Notes: generated by a model not told the origin, from the letters alone. Numbered from the stretch's first letter, positions 1 to 11,082 are shown. The stretch: 64,000 nt of DNA from Tenebrio molitor (GCF_963966145.1 NC_091052.1:20088001-20152000), one strand, 5' to 3'. Made by a program: numbers and translations.

Positions 1-1
1 G

Positions 2-94
2 AATGATCTAAGTGTCTGCTACTTTGCAAATGGTACTGTACAAAAACAAATTGAAGAATTGGCTGAGAAACTGTTGCTCACTTATCAGACTTGA
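2..94 (+). CDS. Possible 3'-terminal exon cut by the window edge
   Basis: From base 2 an open frame runs 30 codons to TGA at 92-94, starting NDLSVCYFANG and ending in a basic/leucine helix-like stretch (EELAEKLLLTYQT). The frame continues beyond the left edge, so only the C-terminus of a possible gene is visible. I do not recognise the family. The codons look protein-like (amphipathic helix, no low complexity), but 30 codons is short enough to be chance. There is no clear poly(A) signal in the next 100 bases. Confidence 0.25.
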   Translation, partial: NDLSVCYFANGTVQKQIEELAEKLLLTYQT

Positions 95-870
95 TACTGC
101 GGCTGCCACTTGATTCAGTAGATTTTGTTTTGTATTGGTAAATATATTTTACACGAAACTCAGATAATAAATTGCAAATCGTTAACGAAACGACAAATAC
201 ACTGTTTCAGCAATATCAGTTGTCATGGTTTTGAATTTGCACCGTCATATCGAGCCTTATCCCTATCAGGTTTCGTGGATGACTCCCTAAGTCAACGATG
301 TAGAAAGTAACTTAAAGGCACTGAAGTTCTACTAGGTACTACAGAATTGACAAATTTCCTGAAAGATGGTAAAAGGTCGTTGTTCCTGAGGGGAACTAAT
401 TTGATAGTTGTCGTAGATTGTTGAAATTAAAATAAATCGAAAACAAAGAAAATGTAGTTGCCAGCTTAATGCATGATATTTACCAAATGTCAAATAAAAT
501 ACCCATTTGTTACGTCCAACTCGTTGTAGTTAGTTGTCTTTCAGTCTCTATATGAAAGAGAAGTAGTTAAGTTCTATAGCCTCCATGTGTTCTGTAGTAA
601 TTATTTAAGAATTTGTTTGCTATACTCGTACAATGCACGCCAAAATTGTGAAAACAATGTTTTAAATCTTTTTACGATCATTTTCATTTTCTCGTTTTTT
701 ACGTTTTCTTGCAGTGACACCATCACCAATTAATTTTCCAGATGTGGATAGATTATTAAATTTTGATAAATAAGTTTCATTATTAAAAAAACTGAAACTG
801 ACGTTTTAAAATTATTATTACTTTGCATATTTGATAACCATTGCATTAAAATTTGGGATTGGACCTCATA
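95..870. other. AT-rich intergenic or intronic DNA, nothing identified
   Basis: AT-rich sequence without a convincing gene or structured repeat. A 61-codon frame at 125-310 has no recognisable features. Confidence 0.5.
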
Positions 871-1237
871 AACTAAAGTCCATTCAAAAATCAAAAAACC
901 ACCACCTGTTGCTTTAGGTTGGTAAAATTTAAAAAACCCTAGGTAGATATTTTTTTATACTATGTTGGTAACTACAAATTATGACATTTATTTGATTTAA
1001 AATAAAATTCACTTGCTTTGAATTTCGTTCATATTGTTTTATTAGCAGCACGTTTCATTTATTTATTGATTCTTATTATTTTTACTTAAACATGCCCAGA
1101 AAAACAAGACACTTCATAAACATTTAACCTCAAAATTACAAGTCTCACCAAATTTTACACTAGACAGCGTTGCCGATAGTAATTATCGGGGAAAATGCGA
1201 CGTTGGTGGTTTTTTGATTTTTGAATGGACTTTAGTT
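871..1237. mobile_element. Short TIR element, family H, copy 1 (367 bp)
   Basis: The ends are inverted repeats of about 36 bp: AACTAAAGTCC at 871 and its reverse complement ending at 1237, running into TCAAAAATCAAAAAACCACC on both sides. The inner part of the TIR (CCACCACCTGTTG then TTGG) also occurs in the element at 35940-36319, so this is a family. No coding capacity. The target duplication is not clear here. The copy at 35940 suggests 5 bp. Confidence 0.7.
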
Positions 1238-1684
1238 GTTATGATTTTTGCCGTGAATTTTGAAATTATCATTCAACAGGCCGTGGGTAATGGACTCTGT
1301 TATCTAATAAAAAAAACACTTTAATAATTACAGTATTATACAATTATTGGAGTCGAAATGAGGAATTGATAATGATTATTCTTTTCGAATAGCAACAGGA
1401 ATCAACATTTTTCTTAATTGCAATTTTTACAAATACATAATATGACGAAATGGTTTTTGTAGAAAATTGCGAAAAACTCCCAATCGCCAACCGGAACAAT
1501 TCTTTTTTTAATTGAATTTTGCAATTGCGTATTATGACAAATACCGGGATATCAAAAATTATCTTGGTCAAAGGCAGTAAGGCAGTCATGGATTGGAAAA
1601 CCTCCGTCTAAACTTATTTCGTGTGACGATTTCTTCGGTGCGAACGATTGCGTCACAGAGTCAGTTTCGCGAAACACAATTTGA
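1238..1684. other. Intergenic or intronic DNA, nothing identified
   Basis: AT-rich. The frames on either strand are short and have no recognisable motifs. Confidence 0.5.
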
Positions 1685-1858
1685 AAGGCATGCATAAAAA
1701 TCCTTCGGCATTACTGCGAAGTGTGGGAAGTGCTCTCAAAAACTGATTTTGACATTCAAAAAATAATTGACACAAGGCTTGGACAATTATTTGAAATGTT
1801 TAAAATAAATGAGATCAAAGCTGCATCTTTTGAACTCCCATATCTTCAAATCTACGAG
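1685..1858 (+). CDS. Candidate coding exon A of an unassigned gene
   Basis: An open frame of 58 codons follows a TGA at 1682-1684 and ends in GAG directly before a possible donor (GTATAA, 1859). The translation is protein-like, with EVWEVLSKTDFDIQKII and a charged helix FEMFKINEIKA. It ends in phase 0, matching the start phase of the candidate exon at 5684-5788, so the two could be spliced with an intron of about 3.8 kb holding the DRAM exon at 3531. The true 5' boundary is unknown because no acceptor was fixed. I cannot name a family. It could be chance. Confidence 0.3.
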
Positions 1859-2050
1859 GTATAATTTTTTAATTATTTTTCTCATTATTTTCTAACATGA
1901 GTTAACAATGCCCCATTGAGTTGTTCCACGAATTTTGGGGCACCCAATAGTTTTATCCCCGCACCCAATCAAAATTAAAATTTCTATACGTTGTGTTTCT
2001 GTTAAATGAGTCATTTTCGAAAACGTTTTGTAAAACAAATAACACATACG

Positions 2051-2720
2051 AATGAAATTGACAGTAACATTTGACCGTTTGATTTACCTACTTGATTTTT
2101 TTACTTGTTTTTGTTTGTTATAAAATTTATTTTTTCCAACTTTTTTTTTTGTCAAAAATTTCCTTATGTAAGATAACAACATTTTTATTATTATGAAATT
2201 GACAGTAACATTTGACTGTTTGATCTACCTACTTGATTTTTTGACTTGTTTTTGTTCGTTATAATAGTATTATTATGTTATGAGGAGCAAAAATGAAGTT
2301 TTATGTGCTGCGCCTGGTAGATTGGCTGCCGAACGCAGTGAGGCAGACAAACCAGCCAAAGCACATAAAACCATTTTTGCTCCGAATAACATATACTATT
2401 TTTTCTTTAAACCTTCATAACAAATTATTTAAGACATGTTAAGAAACCAGGTAGGAATTTCAAATGATTTAGCTAGTTTACTTTACTGCCGCTCATCAGC
2501 GTAGATAATAACTTCACGGACGCCCTCAGCGGAGATAATAACTTTATCTGCCGCTCGTCAGCTGGTTAGATGCCATGACAATGAAGTGACACTTTAGCAT
2601 TATCAATGCAGCAGGATAATGTCATAATTTACGGACATTTGAAGAAAAAAATTTTTTTTTTCCAACTTTATTATTTTTTTGTCAAAAATTTCCTTATGTA
2701 AGATAACAAAATTTTTGTAC
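2051..2720. repeat. 141-bp direct repeat, second unit split by a palindromic insertion
   Basis: GAAATTGACAGTAACATTTG occurs at about 2054 and again at about 2195, followed in both by a shared tract through TTTTTGTT(T/C)GTTATA. The second half of the unit (TTTCCAAC ... TTCCTTATGTAAGATAAC) is present at 2128-2180 and reappears only at 2655-2708. The second unit is therefore interrupted between about 2273 and 2640. Confidence 0.65.
2270..2640. mobile_element. Insertion carrying a CG-rich-centred palindrome
   Basis: This is the segment that splits the direct repeat. Its left part (2270-2397) is a palindrome: ATGTTATGAGGAGCAAAAATG pairs with CATTTTTGCTCCGAATAACAT, and inside it TTTTATGTGCTG pairs with AGCACATAAAA around a GAACGCAGTGAGGC core. 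The remainder (2450-2640) holds three short GATAATAACTT-type repeats (2502, 2534). No coding capacity. Class unknown. Confidence 0.45.
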
Positions 2721-3530
2721 TGTCGTTTAGACAATTAAAAGGGCTATCAGAATTAATAAAAAAATAGGGCCTTTCCATTAAAAAAAATATCCATGACGTG
2801 ATCACTCGAAAACAAATGACTGCTTGTAATTTTATTTGGAATTAAAATATGTATTTTTATAAACTAAAATTAACCTGTCCAAAGATTTTTTTTTAAATTT
2901 TGTTTAATTTTTAAGGAATTTATTTTATACTTTTGCCGCTCACGGTAGAATATAAAATAATGTACAAAATTTAAAATTGCAAGTATTTGTAAGGATATGA
3001 AAGAAAGGTGGAAACAGGTTCTGTTTCTAATCCGAACAAATTACATTTTTCCGGTTTATAAGAGGGTTTAACGATGTGTTGCCTGCAGAAGTTTCAAGGC
3101 ATAAATCAATACATTAAAGCGATTAGAAGAATGGGACTAGAAAATTGTTTATTCATTTTACAAATACCTCGTGCCAGGGAAGTTTTGGAACCTGTGCCAG
3201 TAGTTCCTTCTCTTAAAAATTTGAAACATACTTTTAGACTTTATTAGTTGAACTAACTATAAGCTGAAAAAACTATCCCATTTCGTCATACTCATAATAA
3301 TTTAATAAAAGCTCTTTCTTGCCACCTTTTGGTGGACAATGAAAGTATTACATAAGAAATCCTTAAAAGGATCTCATCATTGTTAGAGTTAAGCGTCATC
3401 TGTCAATGGTTAGAGTAAGTACGCATCGGAGAAATTGTTTAATAGAAATCGCTTGAAATCACTGACTTACTGACTAAATAAATTCTGTTACAGTAGGAGG
3501 CAACGAAACTAACTGTTTAATTATTTATAG
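2721..3530. other. Probable intron or intergenic DNA upstream of a DRAM-type exon
   Basis: AT-rich. I searched it for the missing upstream DRAM exons (the YPPES and VANFQE motifs) and did not find them. Confidence 0.4.
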
Positions 3531-3709
3531 GAGACGATCCCACCAAGTGGACAAAAAATGATGGAGGGTATATGCCTCACTGCATAAGTGTTGCGGCCGA
3601 ATGGATTTTGGCCATTACAACGATGCTTTATTTGCTTTTGTTTACGAATGAATTTAAGAAGATTTCTTTTTCTGAACCTTTGCTCATCGAGACTGTGCAG
3701 CAAACTTGA
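3531..3709 (+). CDS. Last exon of a second DRAM/Frag1-type membrane protein gene (partial)
   Basis: After a good acceptor (TTATTTATAG, 3521-3530) a frame of 58 complete codons runs to TGA at 3707-3709. It begins in phase 1, with one base supplied by the preceding exon. The peptide reads DDPTKWTKNDGGYMPH, then a hydrophobic span AAEWILAITTMLYLLLF, then NEFKKISF. This is the closing segment of DRAM-family proteins: GGY..H, S/AEW, the sixth membrane span, then EF.KIS. It matches exon 5 of the minus-strand DRAM gene at 6443-6601 in layout (GYELH, AEW, EF). The family acts in lysosomal or Golgi membranes and is linked to autophagy (established for vertebrate DRAM1/2). Upstream exons were not found. 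They may lie before the window or be lost, so this could be a relict. Confidence 0.6.
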
Positions 3710-4824
3710 GTCAGTTCCTGTGATATCTGTGTTTAGTTGATATATTTGTTGTTGTAATAGAATTGTTATTATTTACACCTAGTAATTAATATTATTCCAA
3801 TCAAGTCTAAAACTTAGTTTGGATTTTTTTTGTTAAAGCATTAATAAAATTTTGTGTTCTTTATTTATAATAACAATGAAGTAATAAATCAAAAGCTTAC
3901 AATGGTGATTGTGCAACATCTATCTGAATTTTTATTATTTTAATATCTATTTGGCTTTTTATTTTATTTTTTGCATTTTTAATGAATTACACAGATATTA
4001 ATTTTTTGGTAAACATGAATTCAATTAAAATGACATGAACATTATAAAGATAATACAGATAATACAATTACATGATAAAATATTAACGACACGTCTGGGA
4101 CACACCTGGGCAGCAATTGAAAAAACGTCAGTCGCTTCGGAACTTTCAACACGTTGAGGAAATCCTTCTGGATGAATGAGAAGAAATGGCTCCTCAGGTT
4201 ATTTGAAATTTAATTGAAAGTAGGTATGCCTCATCGTTGTGCGGGAGTTTTGCGGATTAGAGGAGACCATACTCATTATTAATTTTGCACTTCTGCTTCT
4301 TTTTCAGAATGTTTTTATTTGAACAATAAAGAATTTCAATACACATTTTTGCATTTAATTTTTTTCCTGGAAGCATGACAAATAGATTGTTAGTAATTTT
4401 TAGTAAACAGTCTCCTATATTGCGATAACAACAAATTATCATAATAAATTATTCCAGTAAAAAAACCTTCGTAAAAGTGACTCATTTTTCGTTTTGATTA
4501 GTGTAGGTATTTAAGCAAATCGAATTTTTGAAATAAGCCTTAGATTAATTGAGAAGAAAATTTCAAACTAAAAATATAAGTTAGCGAACTGTTGTTATTT
4601 GTTTTTAAAATTTCATTAAACATAACTTTTGTTTGACTTTTTATTAATCCGAACAGAGTTCACTGTAAGTTAGGTTTTTACGTGCATTTAAAATACCGAG
4701 TGATCAAAAAGAAAATAAATCGAGAGCGCTACCTCATCTTTTGTTTTATCGAAACGTTTGTCTGAGGTTGGCTGATACGCATACCGGATGTAGACATAGC
4801 ATTTTCCATGGAAAAATAAGGACA
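3710..4824. other. AT-rich non-coding DNA
   Basis: No gene seen. The minus-strand frame at 4257-4442 has no features. AATAAA-like signals near 3844 and 3880 could serve the exon ending at 3709. Confidence 0.4.
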
Positions 4825-5460
4825 TTCAATTATTTGCTCTCCTAACAATTTTGCGACAAAATAGTTAAGATGAAAGTTAGAGAGAATTAAAATTACTGTC
4901 AAATTTGGGTCTTAGTTTTTTTCTAACATCTTGTGGTACTGAAAGAAAAGCAAGAAAGGAATTAAGAGAAAAATTTTGATTTGCCCTTCAAATGAACTAC
5001 AGGACTACAGGACGAATGAAAAGGTCTCTTTTATTTAATGTTCAAACTTCTCTACAATTCTTCGAATTGTTTCTATGGCCGGAATTGGTCCGTCTGAGAA
5101 ATCTGAGGCAAACGTTGCTTGGAAGTTTCTTAAAGAAGATCCTCCATAATACCATTTAATAAAAGATGCCTTTTCATTCGTCCTGTAAGTACGAGTTCAC
5201 TTGAAAGGCAAAACGAAAAGAAAATTAAATAATAGTGATACCATCTGACAAATAATTTTTGAAGTCAAATTACAAGGCTAGTAGGTACTGTTTTTTAGTA
5301 TTGTTTGTGTTAACTCCTTTCTTACCTTTCCTTCAGCACCACAAGATGTTAGAAAAAAACTAAGATTGAAATTAGACAGTAATTTTAATTCTCTCTAACT
5401 TTCATCTTAACTACTTTGCCGTAAAACTGTTAGGAGAGCAAATAATTGAAATTATTTATT
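4825..5460. mobile_element. Foldback element with arms of about 200 bp
   Basis: The left arm (about 4825-5025) and right arm (about 5170-5460) are imperfect inverted copies. ATTATTTGCTCTCCTAACA at the left end pairs with TGTTAGGAGAGCAAATAAT at the right. Further in, TTAAGATGAAAGTTAGAGAG pairs with CTCTCTAACTTTCATCTTAA, CTAACATCTTGTGG with CCACAAGATGTTAG, and the inner GACGAATGAAAAGG with CCTTTTCATTCGTC. The centre is about 140 bp. No coding capacity. Confidence 0.75.
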
Positions 5461-5683
5461 TTCACATGTAAAATGCTGTCTCGTAAAACAATTCTACACC
5501 TGGTATGTATACTTGCTACGCACAGTCGTTTTATTGGTTGCCTACTTCTCGAAACATCTATTAATAATTAATGCTTTATCTTCAATGATAAAACCCATTT
5601 TACCACTTATTCTGGAATAATTGTTGCTTACAATTACAGGAAACGTCTGTAAACGTTGCCGAAATCGAAAATTTGTTTTCTAG

Positions 5684-5788
5684 GTTAACGTTGACAACCT
5701 TTGGCATTATGGAATTTCACCGAAAAATCTGCTTACCAGTGGCGTCGCCTTTGGTAATAAAGTTGGTCAATTAACCATTCTTACGAAG
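5684..5788 (+). CDS. Candidate coding exon B of an unassigned gene
   Basis: A 35-codon phase-0 exon lies between a strong acceptor (GTTTTCTAG, ending 5683) and donor (AAG|GTAAAT, 5789). The peptide starts VNVDNLWHYGISPKN and continues GVAFGNKVGQLTILTK, so it is open throughout and protein-like. Phase fits exon A (1685-1858). An alternative reading uses the acceptor at about 5638 (CAATTACAG) in another frame and stops at 5752, as a terminal exon. I cannot decide between them or name a family. Confidence 0.35.
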
Positions 5789-6442
5789 GTAAATTGTTGC
5801 TTTTATTTATTTTCTAAATTTTCTCCATTATCATATATTTAATAATAATAAAATGCACAATTATAATTCCAACGTGAGGTATGATTTCTTATACAGTGCC
5901 GTTGAGACCACAAATTATCTACGCCCATGACCGATAATTTGCAACGCCTGCTCTGATTTGTTTTCTTTTTGATCACATTGTATGTTATGTCATGTGGAAG
6001 ACAGTAACGTTTTTTGGGTGAACACTATCATTGATCGTTCTTCATAAAATTGCGTCTGCGTACGTATTCGTATTTATTTTTGACAATCGCGTAAATTCCT
6101 TAAATAACAATTATTTGAAACCATTAGCGCGTTGACTCCATTTTTCAAATTCAAATTTCAAACATTACTTTGGAGGTTCTCTGTTCGATCTATTATCTGA
6201 AAATGTTTAGAAATCCGGATAAGTTCGGTAACTTTAGATAAAAGTTAATTAATAGGTGTAGAGGAGTATTTCAAGCAGATAACAAATACGGGTAGTGCCA
6301 GTTTGTTATCAGTGTTAACTCGTATGTACTAAGTTTGTAAATACACCATTACACATTTTATTTAGATTCTAAGAACTACTCAATAGGCAGAATTTTAATT
6401 CTGTATAAACAGATATATCGTTTAAAAAAATACTTATTTTAT
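5789..6442. other. Non-coding DNA between candidate exon B and the DRAM gene 3' end
   Basis: AT-rich with no convincing exon. The last tens of bases next to 6443 are the 3' UTR of the minus-strand DRAM gene. Confidence 0.5.
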
Positions 6443-7416
6443 TTATTCAGTTGTTATAAAAGAGATTTCTCGGAATTTAATTAATCTGAATTCTACGTAG
6501 TACGATCCTATATACAAGGTCATAAGTATTGCCATAATCCATTCGGCAAAAGTTGCAACTAGATGTAACTCATACCCTGAATTTTTGTAATTCCATTTAA
6601 ACTGACTGTTGCCTACAACAAAGAAAGGTATTATTACCGTTAAATATTTACAAAGCTATTAATACAACCGTCAAATTTATTAAACGACAGCATGCTACAG
6701 GCAGTTGTGATAATGTAGAAAGGTATCAGCAGACCACTCAACAGTATTCTTAAACATTTTAAAGCTTTGCTCGAATACGACAACCAAGTTAGATATGCCT
6801 GAAATAAAAACCAATGTTTTGCGAGTGTCCAAGAATCCTTTTAAACTTTTGTTCATCTGTTTAGAGATACCTATTTTTTACCTGAATAAGGCAGTAGATC
6901 GCTCCAACTCCAAATGCCAAAAACGCTCCAACAAAATGAACATTTATTTCTGATGTTTCTTGAAAGTTTGCCACCAGACTTATGCCTAAACAGGAAAGAG
7001 CTCCGAAAAGAGTCGACCAATTGTTCAACGTTTTACACTTTTTTATATTTTTATGATCTATCAATTCCACTACTTTGTATCTAACGTACATGGTAATCAG
7101 CACTGAAATAAGCTTATAAATTGATGGAAGTTTATTACTGATTTTTGTTAATTACTGAAAACCGCTGCAATGTTTAGCATTTCACCAAAAATACAACTTT
7201 CCGGTGGGTAAGCGCCCGTGTCACTGATGTAAGGAAAAAATTCGTAGACATGGTTATTGAATACTGCCACTAAATAACTGAAAATAGGTTTTGAAAGATT
7301 ATGCACATTTAGTGTTAAGAGAATACATAATATAAAACTTACGAGATTATAAAGGTGCATAAAAGCCAAAGTGCGGTAAAAATTGGCAAAAAATGGAGAC
7401 GAAATTTTAAATCCAT
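6443..7416 (-). CDS. DRAM/Frag1-family six-span membrane protein, five exons
   Basis: A likely regulator of autophagy or lysosome function (known for vertebrate DRAM1/2; inferred here). Coding exons on the minus strand are 7416-7343, 7277-7156, 7102-6882, 6798-6652 and 6601-6443, giving 240 codons. Donors read GTAAGT, GTAATT, GTAAAA and GTAAAT, acceptors end in AG, and phases join without a break. Start is the ATG at 7416-7414, giving MDLKFRLHFLP. Six hydrophobic spans are visible at about residues 9-26, 56-72, 94-111, 120-138, 157-178 and 203-223. Family signatures are PYISDTGAYPPESCIFGEM (residues 46-64), YVRYKVVE, SLVANFQET and VHFVGAFLAFGVGAIY, then GYELH and AEW before the last span. Length fits the family. 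The exon 5 acceptor is the one choice: CAGTCAG at 6602-6606 keeps phase, the upstream TTGTAG does not. The stop codon overlaps AATAAA motifs. A related exon faces it at 3531-3709. Confidence 0.9.
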
Positions 7417-7648
7417 CGTCTACATCGTTGCCGTTGAGAGATTCGACAAATATGAGTTGTTACTTGTTGTTATCACTTGTTATCAAACTTATCTAGTATT
7501 TGTTGGTGAGATAATAAAGTGGTTATGACATTTAGATATTTACTCCTAAAAATGTAATATGTGATACCTAGATTAATTTTATGAAATTGTACTTACGTGT
7601 TATTAAATAATATTACTCAAATTTATATTTGTAGATATGTATAAAGAG
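7417..7648. promoter_or_regulatory. Probable promoter and 5' UTR region of the DRAM-type gene
   Basis: The 230 bp upstream of the minus-strand ATG contain no other gene. I see no clear TATA box or named motif, so this call rests on position only. Confidence 0.25.
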
Positions 7649-7814
7649 CGATCAAATTAATTTGTAATCGAGTTATCCATGAATCCGAAATCGTATGTCG
7701 TTACTTGAACCTCACGCTAGCTTGAAACACAGCTTAGATCTCGACATATCAATCGTAAAAGACATACGGATTCAAATTCATGGATGACTCGATTACAAAT
7801 AAATTTGATCGCTT
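7649..7814. mobile_element. Palindromic MITE (166 bp)
   Basis: Almost the whole element is an inverted repeat. AGCGATCAAATTAATTTGTA at the left pairs with TACAAATAAATTTGATCGCT at the right, and then ATCGAGTTATCCATGAATCC pairs with GGATT..CATGGATGACTCGAT. No coding capacity. Confidence 0.8.
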
Positions 7815-7823
7815 GATATAATA

Positions 7824-9186
7824 CAGGTGTCCCAGAACTCGCTCCTCGGAGAAAAGAGGAGAAATCGTCATAAAAGTACAAATAAATAATCCCAGAGAAT
7901 TTTTTTTCTATCTTGAACGGTATTCAAGAAAAGAACATTTTAATTCGACCAATCAAAGCGTTTTAAGCCATCCAGGTGTATTTTCCGTAATTGTTGCTAG
8001 GTTGCATATTTTATTACGTTTTCAATAAATTGACAGACTATGAAACTTTTGAGTAACGTCAGTGTCAAAATTTCATTCAAATCCCTTCAAATCGCTTTAG
8101 TACCGCCGTCGTAGTCAACCGTGCTTTTTCATCATGTATTCTGCAAAAAATTATGTGGAAATGTTGATAATTTACGGAGAATGTGGACGGAATGCTAGAG
8201 AGCCAGCAAGGGTTTATGCCCAACGTTTTCCTAACAGGAATCATCCCGGTCACAAAACGATCCTCAGTGTTATCGCACGAACAGTCGAGACAGATCAAAT
8301 TCTCATGACTGTACGCACTGTTGAGAACGAAGAGGCTATTTTAGATGCCTTTTAAGAAGGTAGCGAAAGCATTAGAGAAGTTGCTCAGGAATTGAATATT
8401 TCGAAAACTTCTGTAGATCGAGTGATGAAGACTGAACGACGATTTTATATAAATTTGTGGGCTGGTCTTTTAGGGAATCGTGTGGTACATCTTCAATAGA
8501 AATTAGTTTACATGTCAGCTAACTTCCCTCTTTAGGTAGGACCTTTTGAAATTCCTGCACGGAGACATTTACGCAGAATTTTTGAACGCAGAACTTCCCA
8601 ATTTGCTTGAAGACATTCTATTTCTATTTTGTGCTAACGGCTGGTTTCAACACGCCAACGCACCAACACATATCAGTCGACAAGTTCGAGAAATTTTGGA
8701 TCAACAGTATCCTCATCGATGGATAGGACACTGGCCCGCGCAGTCCCCCGATTTAAATCCTCTGGATTTCTTTCTTTGGGGCCACATTAAAAATATTGTA
8801 TGTGAGCCCTACAGAAGAAGAACTCAGGGGTAGCGTTCAGGAAATGGTTACGAATTCTAAACTGAGTCTTTTGCGGCACCATTTGTTGTTTTATTTTAAA
8901 AAATAAAAATAGATTCATATGATCGATGGCGAATGTGACATCTTGAATAACATTTGCCTTAACCTAACATGTTGATGTTGACACTTTGGCAGGAATTAAA
9001 TATACGCTTAGTAACCGATTCTATTCATATTAACATCTGGAGTTCCCTTTCTGAAATTGGTGGATCTTAGACGTCTCACAACTTTGTTATGCAGGACATC
9101 AATTTTCCTTCGTTGGCATTCTTAGGATCAAGACTGTCGTCAGCATTGGTAAGTTTTCTCTGGGGAGCGAGTTTTGGGATACGCTG
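7824..9186 (+). mobile_element. Mariner-like transposon, decayed (1363 bp)
   Basis: TA duplications (7822-7823 and 9187-9188) flank inverted ends CAGGTGTCCCAGAACTCGCT and AGCGAGTTTTGGGATACGCTG. The transposase is broken. A 5' piece (8134-8355) carries the N-terminal helix-turn-helix of insect mariner-like transposases (VEMLIIYGECGRNAREPARV). After a stop the frame continues with ISKTSVDRVMK. A 3' piece (8546-8833) keeps the end of the catalytic domain (WPAQSPDLNPLDFFLWGHIK). The DDE region between them is deleted or shifted, so it cannot be active. Its TIRs are like those of the elements at 12244 and 17675. Confidence 0.88.
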
Positions 9187-9190
9187 TATA

Positions 9191-9480
9191 CTTTTTTTGT
9201 TCGACGCTGTCAGATTTTGAGAATTTTTTCCTGTGTGAACGGATTTTGACAAATGTCACAACTTGTCAAAACGAAATGTCAAGCTAATTTTAAAGATTTT
9301 AAGCGATTTGGAGCCTTTAAGGGGCTCGCCGGACAAAAAAACGTAGGTGGTATTCAACGAGTTCGTGTCTAAATTGGGCTCTTTATGGCATGAGGGCCAA
9401 TTTAAAAGTCCACGACAAAATTTTACCACGAATGGTATTCGGAGGACTATTTCATGAATAAAAACGTTTCTGTTCATTCA
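9191..9480 (+). repeat. Interspersed repeat R, copy 1
   Basis: Begins TTTGTTCGACGCTGTCAG and continues through TGTGAACGGATTTTGACAAA and GGAGCCTTTAAGGGGCTCG. The same order of blocks occurs at 34617-34695 and, inverted, at 36340-36522 plus 41439-41476, with a diverged piece at 52740-52905. Class unknown. The frame at 9256-9477 is not conserved in the other copies. Confidence 0.6.
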
Positions 9481-10441
9481 TTTTATACAAATTTTTGACT
9501 TTTTATTTGATTGTCATATTAAACCTGTTGCTATGACAAAAATTTTACCATTTGAAAACCCTCTAGCTTCGCAATTTCATTGGATCATACCTCTCGCTTC
9601 GCGATTTCATTGGACCATAGGGTCTGGCAAAACTTTGATGAGATTAATTTTTCCAGTTGAGATTTTGTATTCATTGCTGAGTGACGGAATATGATTGGTT
9701 GAAAAACAACTATGAATGAAATAGTCAGACAAAAAAATCAATTATTGCAATTAACGATAATGTAAACAAAAATATACTCGTACCTTGCAATGTTGCCGTA
9801 GTGGATTTAAGATAATTTTTACTATTTCCAAAGGTTCTAAATTCTCTATTATGCAGGACTAGATATTGGTAGTGAGTGATCTTGTACTTTGTGATAATAT
9901 GTACGATTCGAGGTAGTTTTCATGACTATTTCCTTCGAAAAATTTAAGCCAATCAAAAAGATCGAATATTTGAATTTTAGCCAATAGCGATCGAATTACA
10001 GCGATAATACTGCATTAGTGCAATTATCGATAATTTGCACTAGTGCCAAATTTTCGAACATAAAAATTTAAAGAATAACCAATTTTTAAACAAAGAATTA
10101 CGTTTATTTGTACTTACTTATCATGTAAATTTTTCTCAGGAAATAGTCTGCCAAAATATCCTCTCGTGTATGTCAAATTGTCGATAATTTGACATGCACT
10201 CGGGATATTACTAGTGACAATTTAATACATATAATTGACTTGTTAAGTTAAGTCAAAGACCGCCAATCAGCAAGTAAGTCCAATAGAATGTTGTTAAACA
10301 TTTTTCTGACGTTAACGGCAATCTCTTCTACACCGTAGTGCACCGTTAGTGCGCCATTTTTGGGACACTCCACATCTATTAATTAATTATATTTTATTAT
10401 AATACATATTTTTATTATAATAGATTGATTCTTTATACATA
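9481..10441. other. Non-coding DNA with small repeats
   Basis: Holds two tandem 30-bp units at 9561-9590 and 9591-9620 (each CTCT.GCTTCGC.ATTTCATT) and a palindrome at 10155-10209, in which AATATCC...TGTCAAATT faces AATTTGACATGCAC..GGATATT. No gene seen. Confidence 0.5.
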
Positions 10442-10939
10442 CAGGTTATTCACGAGAGAGGTATTTCTGAATTTCTTTTTGCCGCAACCCATTATACACA
10501 TTACAACAATATCTTGATTTCAAATTTTAAAAATAATTATAACTGAATCCACGACGGCTCTTAGTCCTGTCTCTTTGACGTTAAAGCAAAAAATCTTTGT
10601 CAATTCGAAAAAATTGTTTTTACAATAACGACGAAAAGACTGATATGATCCTCATTTATGGAGAGCGTGGAAGGAATTCTGTCGCCGCTGCGGATGTTTC
10701 CAAGCCGATAGTAGACACACTTCGAACACCTTTTACATTAACTTAATTTGTTAATTTATTTGTTGAGTTTTGATTAAATACAGGTTATCTGCCAATCTGA
10801 CATTTCTGATAAATCTATTCAACTTACTTTGATTTCTAATTTAAAAGAAATATTACATTTGATTTAGTAGTCACTGCCATTGTATTGTTGGTTGCGGCAA
10901 AATAAAAATTCAGAAGTACCCATCTCGTGAATAACCCTG
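10442..10939 (+). mobile_element. Mariner-like deletion derivative (498 bp)
   Basis: TA-flanked inverted ends: CAGGTTATTCACGAGAGAGG at 10442 and its partner ending ATCTCGTGAATAACCCTG at 10939, extending to the shared TTGCCGCAACC. Inside, 10637-10700 still reads as the transposase helix-turn-helix (TDMILIYGERGRNSVAAA), so it derives from an autonomous mariner by internal deletion. Confidence 0.82.
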
Positions 10940-11034
10940 TATAAATAGATAAAATTAAAGCAAATAAAATAATTCTTTAAAAGTAGAAGATAAAGGCACC
11001 GTCCCAATAACACTGGCTGCATTACCCCTCTGAA

Positions 11035-11036
<2 letters not shown>

Positions 11037-11082
<46 letters not shown>

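Noticed and set aside
125..310. 61-codon plus-strand frame
   Set aside because: Starts at a non-ATG codon, has no domain, signal or conserved look, and sits in AT-rich DNA.
11037..11081. Independent ATT microsatellite
   Set aside because: Its position exactly at the LINE 3' border, followed by the interrupted retroelement frame, makes it the LINE tail.
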